A DNA stretch of 64,000 nucleotides, taken from NCBI RefSeq assembly GCF_003144195.1, contig NW_020290059.1:1-64000 (forward strand). Direction: 5' to 3'. Each line of letters starts with the position of its first letter. Position 1 is the stretch's first letter. A program made the position numbers and the translations under genes. Source of the DNA: Ceraceosorus guamensis. Taxonomy: Eukaryota > Basidiomycota > Exobasidiomycetes > Ceraceosorales > Ceraceosoraceae. Below the pieces are notes generated by a model. The model searched no databases and was not told where the DNA came from. It worked only from the letters and a program-made list of their open reading frames with translations. Positions 33,509 to 46,100 of the stretch are shown here, piece after piece.

Positions 33509-34330
33509 ACACCGCGAGATGACGCATCGACTCTTGGAGCCGCAGCACCACTCTATCATCGAGCGTGTACGTCGTTCCATCGCATTCTTACACACTACCA
33601 ACTCGTTGCGTCCGGCACTTCTTGCGAATGTTGAGCCGGCGTTCAACATGACAGCAAAGACGCTTCCGTTTCCGTCTTGTCTTGACAGCACGACTCGTAT
33701 CTATTCTCGTCTCTTCCCCCGCATCCACGTAACCGCAATCCTGGAGATTGTCATCAGTCAGATCCACTCTCGCTTTGTATCTTGATCACCAATCAGAGCA
33801 CCTCGCACATGCTTCCCTCTGCTTGAAAGGGCTTGAAATCGTGCGGAGGGAGCTGTGTACGCCTTTTGAGATCAAAGGAGTCACGGACTATAAGTAGGCG
33901 ATGCAGATGCTCGTCATGATGAGTGTGTGCATACTACCACTTTCAATTCTTGATTGTGACTGTAGTCAAGTGTGGTGTGGGCGGCGAGTGGTCTTGGTAT
34001 CCCCATAGTCACGTGTCATATGATGCGGCGCTTCTCGCACGAGACGCGCTCCACCGCGCAATTTTTGGAAGCGGGAAACATTGATTTGTGATTTGGGATT
34101 CACGATTCGTGGGTCGAAGTGCATATAGGCACCAGAGGCTTAGCCATCATTCTCATCCTCATGACTCGCGACGTTTGTGCACCACCCTCTCCAGCACCTT
34201 TTCAGATTACCAGAAATTTGCGTCTCTGCGCGAGAGCGGCTAGGTACACTCCAGTCAGCCTGGCTAGGAGCACGCAAGAAAGGGGCTTCTAAGCCTCTGA
34301 CCAGTCTCGACCCACACAACAGTGCCTAGG
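33509..34330. other. Intergenic, SSF1 upstream region
   Basis: Nothing coding is recognised. Open frames run on from the secreted-protein gene but lack family signal. The interval has GATTCACGATTCGTGGG-like sequence near 34098-34114 and CATGACTCGCGACG near 34158, members of the dispersed motif group. Confidence 0.45.
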
Positions 34331-36307
34331 ATGGCCAAGCGGAGAAGAAAGTCACGCACGCATGTCAAGGCTGTCAGTAGTGCATCATTATCGGCATATG
34401 GAGTAAAAGTGCTGATGATATCCCTCCTCGCTCGTGCCGCCAGCCGACCAACTCGGCAGCTTCGGCGACATCTGGGCCTAAAAGCTTCGTCATCAGGGCG
34501 GGCAAGGTCGGTAGGAGCGCATCGGCCCTGGTGACTGATATCAGACGAGTCCTGGAACCGAACACTGCTAGTCGATTGAGAGTGAGTTTTGGACTGGTGC
34601 ACGCGTCCACTGAGTATCTGCTAGCCCGGCCGTCCGACTAGGGAGTTCGATCACCTTCAGCGCGCGGGATCTAAAAGGAGTGTGTCTCGCGGGAAGGGCA
34701 CACTCCTCGTCCAGCTGTCCCGTTTGCGTTCTCAAGCTTGCTGACGGCTGCTGTGCCACCATGTCATTTCGCAGGAGCGCAGAAGCAACAAGTTGCGGGA
34801 TTTCGTCTCCATGGCGGGACCTCTGGGCGTCTCCCATCTCTTACTTCTAAGTCAACCGGATAAGGGTACCTCTCGAGCAAACCTCAACCTTCGGGTTGCC
34901 CGATCGCCCAAGGGACCCACATGCACATTCAGAGTCAACAAGTTTGCGTTGGCTAGGGATGTTGCTAGCGCTCTCAAGAGACCTCACAGTCCGGGAGGTG
35001 AATTTACGACGCCACCTCTGGTAAGTCGACAAAGGACGAGGAGGTTGCGTTGGGCTCGCTGACCGGCCTTCGACGCCGCTTCGACGCTAGCTCGTCATGA
35101 ACAACTTTTCATCCCAAGAACAACACATTCAGCTGCTGGTCAGCATGTTTCAGGGACTATTTCCACCTATCAACGTCCAACGCATGGCTCTCTCCTCAGC
35201 CAGACGCATTGTGTTGCTCTCCTACGACGATGCCACCGGCACAATCGATTGGCGTCATTACCTGATCACGGTGCGACCGGTCGGCGTCAGCAAAAAGGTG
35301 CGGAGGGTCATTGAGGGTACATCGTCCAAGTCGACAGGTGGGATAAAGGGAGGCAAGATCCCCGACCTGAGCAATGCCCAAGACATAAGCTCTTACTTGC
35401 TCGGAAGAGGGGAGCGCGCAGGCTCTAGTGGAGCTAGCTCCGGCTTCGAGACGGACGCCTCGTCGGCTGCAGGGTCAGACAGCGAAGCAGAGGATTCGGA
35501 GGTGGAAGAGGGCGCAATGGCGTCCAATCATGTCGAGCTGCCCGCCAGGTATGTTGGTAGAGGAAATCTCGAAGGGCAGAAAAGAGCAGTCAGGCTCAAG
35601 GAATTGGGACCTCGGATCGAGCTGAAATGCATCAAGATTCAGGAGGGCATCCCTGGTGCCGAGAGGAAAGGCGCCCCCCAAGGAAATGTGCTGTGGCACG
35701 ACTATGGTGCGTTGCGTCGATGCTGTTTTACTTTTACCACTTCCTGACATTGTGTCTTTGGTCGTATTCGCACCTTGCAGTCAAGAAAAGCGCTCAAGAA
35801 AAGCGTGCGGCTGCTAAAAGCAATGCAGAGAAGCAGTCGCTTCGAGCGGCTCGACGGGCAGAGCAGGAAGCAAATGTGGAGCGCAAAAAGAAAGAGAAGG
35901 AAGGAAGGAGTCTGTCTGGGCGCAGAGGTGCTCGGGGTGCTGAAGACGGCGAGGACGAATCAGATGAGAAGGCAGACGGTGCTAGTGGGTCGAACAGCGA
36001 GCAAGAAGAGCACGATGACGAATTCGCGTACGAGGACGCACATGCTCCTGCAGATCAAGATTTGTTCGATGAGGAGGAGGATTTTGATGTGGATGAGGAT
36101 GACCAGGTAGACGAAGAGGAGCAATTGGAGCTGGATGGAGATGACGATGAGGAGGATGACAGTGATTTGTCACCGATCGAGATCACCGGAGATTACAGCG
36201 ATGAGAGCGATGAAGTGGAGGAGGAGGAGGAGGAGGAGCGACGCCCAAGCGCTCCGTTCAAGGCGCGAGTCAGCAAAGCGTCGAAGGCCAAGAGGCCCCG
36301 CACATAA
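34331..36307 (+). CDS. SSF1: SSF1/PPAN ribosome biogenesis factor (Brix domain)
   Basis: Model: join 34331-34372, 34444-34581, 34775-35020, 35091-35706 and 35781-36307, 522 residues. It starts MAKRRRKSRTHVKA, as SSF1 orthologues do, then KSFVIRAGKVGRSASALVTD opens the Brix domain. MAGPLGVSHLLLLSQ, LNLRVARSPKGPTCTFRVN, LVMNNF, PPINVQRMALSSARRIVLLS and WRHYLITVRPVGVSK follow in family order. The C-terminal ~170 residues are a basic helix, then long Asp/Glu-rich runs ending in a Lys/Arg tail. SSF1 binds 27S pre-rRNA with Rrp14/Rrp15 in early 60S assembly in the nucleolus. The first exon is 42 nt with a GTCAGT donor; the N-terminal motif supports that junction. Confidence 0.93.
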
Positions 36308-37132
36308 TGTCAGACGATTCATCATCGGACGCGCCGAAATACCACTACTGCCGTGCGATTTGGCCATCACTCAACACGTATGTGTTTCGGGCCCGCCTGC
36401 ATGCGCCCATCAACGCATCTTTGAGCTTCGCAAGGCATTTTGCATCTGTTACCTGTTGTGAAGTGTTGGTGAAAGGCCTTGAGAGCAAGCATTGCAGCGA
36501 GTCGCTCGACGTTGCCTAGAAATGACGCTCGCGTGTCTTTCGAGCGGCTCCTGACTCGGGCTTGTCGCCCTGCCGGAATCAACTCGGCTCTGGTCTTTTG
36601 GCCCGTTGGGAATCCGTCCAATTTCTATGCTGGCTTCATTTAGTGCGTCCTCCAGTACTTGCTGAGACATTTCGATACAGATCTTCCTTCTCTGCCGATA
36701 CGATCAAAGTCGGAATGTATTCACGATTCAAGATTCGTGAGCCAAAGGAAAAAGAGCCTCACGACTCGTCACGTGATGCACGGATGCTGGATGACCATGC
36801 AAGGTATTCACCTCGGCGGGCGGGGTCGCATGCACCGAATCAGATGCGAAAACGTAAAGCACACGCCTACGGCATTGTGATTGATGATTCAGCTTTGGCA
36901 CCCCAACATTAGATCACGTTCGAGACTCATCAGCTTTCACGATTCATCGCTGTGACAGTTCTTGCGCTTCAGGACTTGTTCTGGGCATTCGGGAAAGTGC
37001 AACGCAGATCGTTGCTCCTTGCCCTCATCCAGGACCAGCGCATACATCCTATTCTTTTGCCTCTCTAAGCTTCGGTCCGGCCGGTTGAAGCGCTCGCGTT
37101 CGCCTCCGACCATCCAGATTGGAAGAGCAAGG
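36308..37132. other. Intergenic, SLP1 upstream region
   Basis: No gene is recognised. The stretch holds repeated GATTC/CACGA words (TATTCACGATTCAAGATTCG near 36718, CCTCACGACTCGTCACG near 36757, TTTCACGATTCATCG near 36935). Confidence 0.45.
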
Positions 37133-40100
37133 ATGCAGGGCCACTCAAAGGGATCTGCTTCCAGATCAAGCCATATCTGGTTCGGCGGAGGGAGGCACAC
37201 AAGACATCCTCATGCTACATCATTTGCACAGACGCTCGCGGACCACTGCTCGGACCCTGCCGAGTCGAGCGCCCTTCACGACAAGAAACTCCTGACTCCT
37301 CGCTGTCGTGCGTCGCAACTTCTTCGACCCCTGATCAATCTTGCGACTCCGGCCACCAAGTCAGCAGGCTCAAGCCTGCGCTATGCAGCGCTACCCCGAG
37401 CTATCTTTACGCTTGCTGTGCTATTGCTGTGTGCCCTGCCCGTTCGAGCACTGTTCGACCCTGGTGAGCCAATCAATTCAACCTCTGCCGGCAATTTTAA
37501 AGTCTCTGCTTCGAAAGGCGCCACCCCGGTCAACGCGCTGGCTCCTATGCGACATCAAGTAGGCGTGCCACCTGGCTGCAGACGAACGACTTCGCTGTTC
37601 AACGATATTTGCCCAGCTCCTAGCATCGACACTTCGCCTGCTACGGCTGCTCTTCGCTCAGAGCTTATTCTGTGTCCCCTGCCCAACGTCGAGCCTCTGG
37701 CGCCCGCAAAGGACGGCAAAGAACCCCAAGAAGGCCCAAATTCAAGAGAGACCGTCTGGGCAGTGAGCGGAACTATCACGCTACCTGCTGGAGACGATCC
37801 TGAGGGCCTGGCCGGAGGTCAGTCGGGCTTGGATCAAGGTCCTAAGCCCAGCTTGGCTCGTATTGCGGCTCCGGATGCCGAGGGAGTCTCCCGTGACGAG
37901 GCTCATGCTGAGGAATTCATGCCTGAGGAAGGAGCGGAAGGATACTGGCGGCATGTGGGGGGCAGTGCGGTCTGGGTCCCTGCCTCGCAGAGTACCGCAC
38001 GTCGAGACCCGACGGCAACACCGCAAGCTCCTCGCTCAGATGTCTGGCCTACAGACACGATGTCACGAAGCGCGAGCTCGAGCTTGGACGCCACTGCAGG
38101 TTCGGAGCAGCAAGCATACAGCGACTGGAGCAAGAGCGTTGGGGGAGAGGGCAGCGATACCTGGTTGTCGTTTGCGGCTTGGAGAAAAGCTCACGAGGAA
38201 GCAGCTGCCAAGGAGAGGGAAGATGCTAGAAAGGCTGCCAAGACGGCGAAGAGCCGAACGACCAGTGCGTTGCCTGCGCAAGACCCACCTGGAACTCAGC
38301 GCACAACAACGAACGCTTCGCATGCCTCAACACTCGCGACGTCTGCCACCTCGGCGATCCCGAGCGCTGGTACTGTTTCCCGGAATCCGCGAGCTGACAG
38401 CCAAGCGCAGAAGGCCGAAGTTCACGATGAATACCGTGCTCAGCCAATGAATAGGACCACAGAGCACGCGCCCTTCGACGGATCCCCGGCAGCAATGCCG
38501 ACTTTTTCGGGTATTCTGCCACGCCCGTCATCGCCAGATGGCGGGGCATTACCCGCTGTGGGCAATCCGGCAGCTCAATTAGCAACTCTGAAACATCGAT
38601 GGAACTTTGCTTCCCTTGATTGTGCAGCTGTAGTTCATCGGTCGAACCCTTCGGCAAAATTCGCGAGCAGCATTTTGAGCGACAAGAAGGATCGCTATAT
38701 GCTGTCGCCCTGCCCGGGAGTGAAACGTCAGGATCAGCCGGCCGCCTCGGCGAAGGGCGAAAGCCAGTTCGTGATAGTGGAGCTCTGTGATGAAATCAGC
38801 ATCGACACCATCGTCATGGCCAACTTTGAATTCTTTAGCAGAATGTTCAAGCGGTTCAGAGTTCGAGTTGCGAGGAAATTGTACGATCGAGACGAAGATT
38901 GGGTAGACATTGGTTCTTTTAGAGCGAGAAATGTTCGAGGTTTGCAAGTGAGTGACAAGTCCACTGACATTACGAAAATGACCCGGATCTGACTTGCATG
39001 ACATCATCTACGTCTACATAGGTGTTCAACACTGTGCAGCCCCGCTCCGAGGCTCGATTCTTCCGCTACCTTCGGATTGACTTCCTCGAGCACTACGGCT
39101 CCGAATTCTACTGTCCGGTCTCATTGCTGAGGGTTTATGGACTTACGCAAATGGACGATTACATCAGAGAAGAAGAAGAGATGCGTCGCGAGAAGGAACG
39201 CGAAGATGCTGGCATTTTTGCAGACGCCGACGTTGAGCAGGAAGAGCAAGAAACATCCCAAATCGCTAGCTCCGAGGACGAAGCTAGTCAGCTTCCCTCG
39301 TGGCGTGGAGGCGCTAATTTCGAGCCTGAGGTGGTGGCAAAACACCCGGCTTTTACTCCATCGACTCGGGAGACCACAATAGCCGGCAGACCGGATACCT
39401 CCGCGGCTGCTGGCGGCACGTCCGAGTCGAAATCTTCTCAGCCAGGCACGACAAGTCCGATGCACCTGTCGAATAGCTTGGTCGCCCCTCAATCGACACC
39501 CCGTAAAGAGTCTTCAGACCCACTCGAAACTCTCAACTTATCGCCCCACTTTCATGAGGATGCGTCAAGCCCCAATATGACCATCGCTTCTGGCAATGGT
39601 GAGCACAATTTGACTGCCTCCGGCAATGTTAGCAGCGAGTCATCGGCAGAAGCCGAAGCAATTGCGAGCTTGCCGTCTCACACGAGGATAGGAGACCGAG
39701 ACGTCACTGAAGTCGCTCAGAAAGCTGCTTCTACCGAGCAAAGTCGGTTGTTCTCCTCTACGGCGATGGCTGCGTCCGAAACGGCTTCAGACAAGCACGC
39801 AGTGCCTGTCGAAGCTAGCCAGCAGCGAAGCCAGGCGGAGACAGTTTCAATCGCCTCGGGCCTCTCGAACGTAAGCTCTTTGCCAGCCACTTCGACAGAA
39901 GCTGAAATTTGCTCAACGAGTTCCGACGATGCGTCTGCGACTTCGACGCCGCCGAACGCTGCAGCGGCGCTTCCGCGATCTCCGGCGCAATTGCAGTCAG
40001 AGGTCGGCGATGCCGTCTCTTCGTCCCACTCGGCGCCGCACGGCACAGAGTCAGCTTCGCACAGGCTAGCTGCTTCGAGTGCGTCTAGATCTGAAGTCGT

Positions 40101-42240
40101 AGCAGGCGGCGAGCCGGCGCTAGCAGGCCCGACAGGCGAGAGTCCGCCTCCGGTCTCCTCACAGGGTACGTCGTCCATGTCGACTGCAGCAGCCTCTCCA
40201 TCTGTGTCAGCAGAGACAAGTGGTCCCATGAACGTGGGTGCAGGTGCCAGCAATGGTAGAAGCGGCCCACCACCAAATGGTAACCATGGAGGTGGAGGAA
40301 GCGGAGGGGGTAGCGAGAGCATTTACAGAACCATTACCAAGCGATTGAATGCGCTCGAGGCCAACGCCACGCTCTCCCTGCAGTACATTGAGCACAGCAC
40401 GCAAATGCTGAGAGATGTCTTCGCTCGGATGGAGCGGCGGCAGGAGGAGCGAATGGGCGAAATGCTTAGAGCTCTGAACGCGAGCAATTGGAGGCAAATT
40501 GAGGGCCTCAAACGCCGCCAGCAGGTCGACCTCCAGCAAGCCATCTTCGAATTTGATGTGCATCGCCAGCAGGTGGATGCGGAGCGAGGTAGACTGGTGG
40601 CGGAAATGCACGTACTCGCCAATGAGGTCCTGCAGGAGAAGCGCTTCGGCATTGTTCAGCTCATGCTGTTGCTATGCCTCTTTGTGATTATGGCTTTCAC
40701 ACGCGGATCCAGCGCTGCTGCTCCCCTCATCCATTCTGGCCTTGCTCGCTTGGGCGGAAACACACCAATTGCCCTTCAGAAGCGGCTAGGTCTGCACTCT
40801 CCGCTGACCTTGACTCCTAGGCGAAGTGCTTCAAGGCAAGCGCAAATTTCACCAGCCAACGTCAGCGATCCAAAGCAAGAGCGCCCAGATCGCCAATCCA
40901 CAAATGACGTTTCAGATACGTTCAAAGCCAGATCGCACCGCGATCGACCCCTGCTGCACGCTGTACAAAGCCTCGCGCACGGCACCAAGGGAACTGGGCG
41001 CCACTTGGTGAATCGCCGCCTGCCTGGCCGCACAGTGGTGTCAGCTGGTCTGAAAGCTGATGGTGGGCGCCCCAAATCAGAGGACCAGCGACGATCAATT
41101 CCCCCATCTGCTGTTCCAGTGCGCAAGACAACGAACGATATTTACCAAAGAGGTGCGCGAAAGCGACCTGATCTTGGCGTCGAAATCCCGTCATCCGCCG
41201 GCTTTGCGGAGATGTCACGAGAAGAGCTCAGGGCTTGGCTCGAGTATTTGTCGCCCGGCTCGTCACCTGCGCGCGAGATGCGTACACGAGTCAGCAATGA
41301 GGCATTCGAAACGCTCAGTCAAGCTTTGGCATCCAAGACTGCACCCTTCGATGCTCCCGCTACAGCTCCGGCCACCGATCGCGCCTTCCACCACAGCGCC
41401 CAGCCAAGCACCAGCTTTCTGCATGCAGACCGACCAGAAGCCGAGACTCGTGTGTCGAACGACGAAACCTTCTCCTCTGACTGGGGAACGGAACGCTCCG
41501 AAGACGAATCCACTGCAGAATCGCTTTCGGACGCCCCGAACGACAAAGCGGTCTCCCAACAACATTCGTCGGCGGATGGCAGCGCGATGGTCGCGCCTAA
41601 GCGGAAGCCATCAAAAGTGTTCGAGCGCAGCGACACGTTGACGTTGGATAATGCACGCTTCGTCCCGGATAATGTTTTGCCACCATCTGCTGCGCTGCCT
41701 GGCCGGTCCACACCGACCGAGCAGGTTGCTAATTTGTCGCTCGAGGGCTCAGCCTCTAGTCCTTTCAAGTCCGCCCTCGGCTCGCATCGAGCGCCACTCT
41801 CCAGAGCGAGCGTGCCACTCTCGACGTGGCCCAAATCTCTTGGTAGCCCATATCTTCCAGCAGAGTCTGACGCCGACGACGAAGAGGTCGGCGCGGAAAG
41901 TCTGCACTGGACCGAAGTGCGACGATCTCGGTCCATCAGCAATCGCAAAAGCAACGCCAGGCCGAACAGTGCTCACTCACAGCGCGGTGGTCACATCACG
42001 TCTTCATCTCCTCCTTCGTCACAGTCGGTATCCGCATCCGGCGTCACTACGCCAAACGGGACCTGTGGGCGGATTAATCACGCACTCGGAGGGTCCTCAT
42101 TTATGTCTGCGTCGGTCAGCTCGCGCACACCCCAACGAGTGGCGTCGCCTTTCTCGACGGCTCGTCACCAATCTGCGCACGAAAATCATGACGCTGCAGC
42201 ACTTGCTACTCCTCCCTTATCACCCTCACCTGCTCGCTAG
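37133..42240 (+). CDS. SLP1: SLP1/SUCO-type SUN-domain membrane protein
   Basis: Model: join 37133-38947 and 39022-42240, 1677 residues. A hydrophobic segment FTLAVLLLCALPVRALF at ~residues 90-106 is a signal sequence or signal anchor. The SUN domain spans ~490-645: WNFASLDCAAVVHRSNPSA, SSILSDKKDRYMLSPC, FVIVELCDEISIDTIVMANF, FFSRMFKRFRVRV, FFRYLRIDFLEHYGSEFYCP and SLLRVYG. A coiled coil (~1040-1130) precedes a C-proximal membrane helix GIVQLMLLLCLFVIMAF (~1145). About 510 Ser-rich residues follow the helix, much longer than the short tail of yeast Slp1. Slp1 works with Emp65 to protect soluble ER proteins and helps place Mps3 at the nuclear envelope. The start is uncertain because ~87 residues precede the signal. 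Confidence 0.87.
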
Positions 42241-43134
42241 ACCTGCATAGGCCGGTAGCAGTAAGCGAATTTCGCTACAACGATTCCAATTCAAATGGAA
42301 GCACATTTGGACTCATTCATGTCACCGGTCACGAAGAAATATTTATGGTGTGTCAATAGACGTATTGGCCCGAGATGGGACGCTTGGCGTCAGACTGGAT
42401 CGACCAGGCGAGGCGCACGCAGCGTAAGCAGGCGCCAAGGCGCTAAATTGCGAATTGGGTGGGCGGCTTGCAACCGTGCGGGTCTGCGCGCGCACCTTCT
42501 GGCCTTCCCGCATCATCTCGTATACGCGCCACCGACCCCAGCACGCCCTGCGCACGCGTGAGTGGTTGTGTCGTCGTGTTCTGCGTATATTGTAGGTGCA
42601 CTGTGCTACACAATACACTCGCTGACAGCGATCGGGTGGTCAAAAAAGCTGCATGCTGCCTCGTGTTCTCCAGTTGGCTGCCCGAATTGCGCCGTGCGGG
42701 CGCTGATAGGCGCCTTGGCGGCACGAAAGAGAGGAGTGGTGGAGGATGGTAGACTTCTCACACATTTTGCCACCTGTGGCCAAACACATGCTCAAAATCC
42801 AGACGTCGCGCGCCCTTCAAATAAGGGCGCCCTATGGCCCGTCTGCTCACCCCCACCTTCGACACGCTTACCTGCTTCTGCGACGTCTTGTGGCTCCTCG
42901 GGCCATTCCTCTCTCTCTCTTCTTACACTTTTCGAAGCTGGTCTTCGGTGAGGTTGTCGAGCTTTCTTTTCCTTGACTCCATCTGACTTTGGGCATTGCA
43001 TTCAGTCGCTTCTCGTTATTAGGCTGGTCCTACTGCCGCGCTTTTCTGCCTTTTCAGGTTCTGTCCTGGTCACTATCATCAACGGTGCCCTCTTTGGCAA
43101 ATTACTGCAAAGTCCGGTACGGCAGCCTGGCATC
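42241..43134. other. Intergenic, nothing recognised
   Basis: Several overlapping short open frames occur on both strands, none with family signal. CT-rich sequence near 42840-42960 precedes the next gene and suits a fungal promoter or leader. An open frame in phase with the next gene starts at 42973, but the signal peptide argues for the ATG at 43135. Confidence 0.45.
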
Positions 43135-46100
43135 ATGAAGGTCTCAAATGCCGCTGCAGCTGTGCTCATGAGCACTGCTGGCATCGCTCGCACCGTCAAT
43201 GCGGCACCTCTACCGGCAGATGATTTCTCAGGACACCACTCTTCAGTGCGTATGCTCCAAGACTCCACTGAATTCTTAACTTTCGTGCTGATCGGCACTT
43301 TGCGTGCGTGGGCCACACAGACCACTTTGTCGGCTCGACAGCCGTCCACAAAGGAGCAAATTCCAGTTCAAATTTTACAGGTTAGTACGCGCTCAGTTGC
43401 ATTCGTTTCCAAACGCAATGCGAATTATGTGGTGGGATGGGCGAGACGAGAGGTTGGGCATCTCGACTTGGCACAGGACACCGGAACGATCCAACGGTAC
43501 AACGCGTCTGGCTCGATCGAAACTTCGACGTCTCACGACACCATGGGAGAGGTCTTGCAGCGTCGCGTCTTCCCTGAGGCCCTGGAAGACGCTGCTACCA
43601 TCCTGAACAAGATCAAAGGCAAAGAAAAGGTCTTGGCACCGAGCACATCGGGTACCAGATCAGAGCCAACGACGCCGACTGGAGGCACACTTTACCGCCA
43701 TCCCGCTCCTCTGCCCGGTCCAGTGCGTATCTTGGAAAAGGCGCACACCTTTCCTCCGAGTACGCAAATTCCGCGACACGGTACCACTTGGGACACCACC
43801 CCACTCGACTCTCCGCGCACTCCCATCGCGGAGAAGGGTCAAAGTCACTCGAGCAATCCTTTCATCAGCCCAAGTCCATCTCCAGCTCGCGCAAAATCAC
43901 CTGATCATACGCGCGAGCTCCCTCCGAGCGAGCATGCGCATGCCGAGACCAAGCCGGCAACCGTCGTCCATACCTCGGTCGACAAGCCCAGGGTAGATGG
44001 TGGTGTAAGTGTGAGTTGCGTGTTGTTGTCGATCTTGCCGAAATTGACGCTTGATCTGCTTGTAACTCACAGGTGCGTAGGTGCTGGCATTTGGCCTGTA
44101 CCACCACATGGCATTCTGGCTTCCCTTTGTCCTCCCAACGAACCCGCGGTGTGGCCTCATTTTCACGAAAAAGTCGCTGACACTTTCTGATCTCTTTTCC
44201 CACTCTCTGGCGTGGCGCGCTGAAACGAATCCCGATCTCGGCACACGAATACAGGTGCGCGCTCCGCTTGCAAAGTCCCGCTTTTCGTGGTACATAGATG
44301 AGGCAGTGAAGTTGGAGAAGGGGAAAAATCCCACTCGTCCCTACACTCCGGGCGAGAATCAGTTCGGGAATGCCGTCAAAGATGTCATCTACAAAAATCG
44401 AAAGGAGAAAGCGCTTGCCAAAGCCAGAGCGGGCAAACATCCATGGATCATGGGTTCGCTCGGCTTAATGGCGGGATTGCTCACTCCTGGCCTGATCAAG
44501 GCCCACACCGGCTACACTGTCACGCCCAAAGACATTGAAAAGGCGGAGGAAAAGAAGGAAAAGGCAGATGAGCGCAAAGCTGAAGCTGAAGCGCAGGGCG
44601 CTGTGGCCAAGCGGTCATTGCAAGATGCTGCGTTCCTCGATTCGGTGTCTTGGCTCCAGGTGAGCTCCAGATCGCCATGCACAGGAATCGCTAACATGAT
44701 CACCTCACCACCCCTTTTCTCCTTCGGCAATCGTAGGCGCGTGAGCCTCAACTCGGCAGAGCTGCCAGTCTTTGGCAAAAGGCTGCTCACCAAGTGACTG
44801 GGCAGCTCAGAGCTGCAAAGGGACTCGACGCAATCGGCGCAGGCGCACACGCGCACGGGCATTTGCCAGGCCACCATGCTGGGGGCGGCTTCGGACCATC
44901 CTTTTCGATGCACCCTGGTCACGGTACCACCAACATTCACATTCACAGCGGCGGTGGCACAGCTGGCCTTGCAGCGGCTGAAGAGAGGCTGCTCGGCGCT
45001 GCTCACCTTAATCCAGCTGTGCCCGCGAAAGGTAAGAAACGCAGCAAGCTGCCGATCATCGGCGCAGCTCTGGGCGGTGGTGCTCTCGTGTACGGCATCA
45101 CCAAGATGGGAGAGAAGGGCCACGACCAAAAGGTCGCTCAAGACGCCGCCGAAGCTCAAATGCAGCAGGACGATGAGGCGTACAAGGCACAACAAGACGA
45201 AGCGGCCAAGCAGCAGCAACAACAAGCTCCGGCAGCGGCAGCTGCGTATCCCGCGTCTTATCCAGCCGATCCTGGCTATGCCTACGCGGACCCAGCCGCT
45301 ACGACGCCGGCACCAGCACCAACGACACCGGCACCAAGCGGTAATGGCGGCGGCAAAGGCAAGTCGACACCACAGAGACGTTCTTTGATTGAGGTGAGCA
45401 GTTTGGACAGGAGGAGCTATGATGTCGGCGGGGGATTCGTGCCCGTAGAGCGCAGGGGCTTGGCTTCCGCTGGAGAGGAAGCGATCAGGCTGGTGCACGT
45501 CGGGCACGACGAAAGATGGGGCCCCCATTTTCGCACCGAGAAGATGACGCCGAGCACAGAGGAGGCCCGCGGTCGCGGGCTATCTAGAGCTATTTCGTTT
45601 CGCACTCCTGCCCGCACGGCCTCGCTCTCCCCCGAGCCGCTTCTCCGCAAGACGCCACGCCAGGCTTCTGGCGGCGACTTCTTGTCGGCGCACTCGTCTC
45701 CTTTCATGACTCCGGAGCGCGTGCAGACGAGGCCTGCTGTGGGCAACGAAGTCGTGAGCAACGGCGTGGCTCGCCACTCGGAGATCGAAGAGGCAGCCTC
45801 GGTGCCCGCAGTAGCTCAGAACATCAAGCACGAGGGGGAATCGACGCAGGTGCAGGTGAAGCCAGGCGGAGAGCAGATAGCGGAGCATCACGAGCATAAA
45901 ACCGTTGCTGATGCAGCAACAGAGCGAGAGCAAAGCACCGAGGTGTCCAAGGTCGAGAAAGGAGCATCGGCGTCGGAGCACTCAGATGTCAAAAAGAAGA
46001 AGAAGAAGCTGCCTTGGAAGAGCATGCTCGTTGGCGGTGCTGCCGGTCTTTACATCTCGAGGCGAGACCTGCACGAATCACTGCAAGACTCTTTCCCAAT

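Noticed and set aside
39717-40322. 201-codon minus-strand frame opposite SLP1
   Set aside because: Antisense shadow of the Ser/Ala-rich SLP1 linker.
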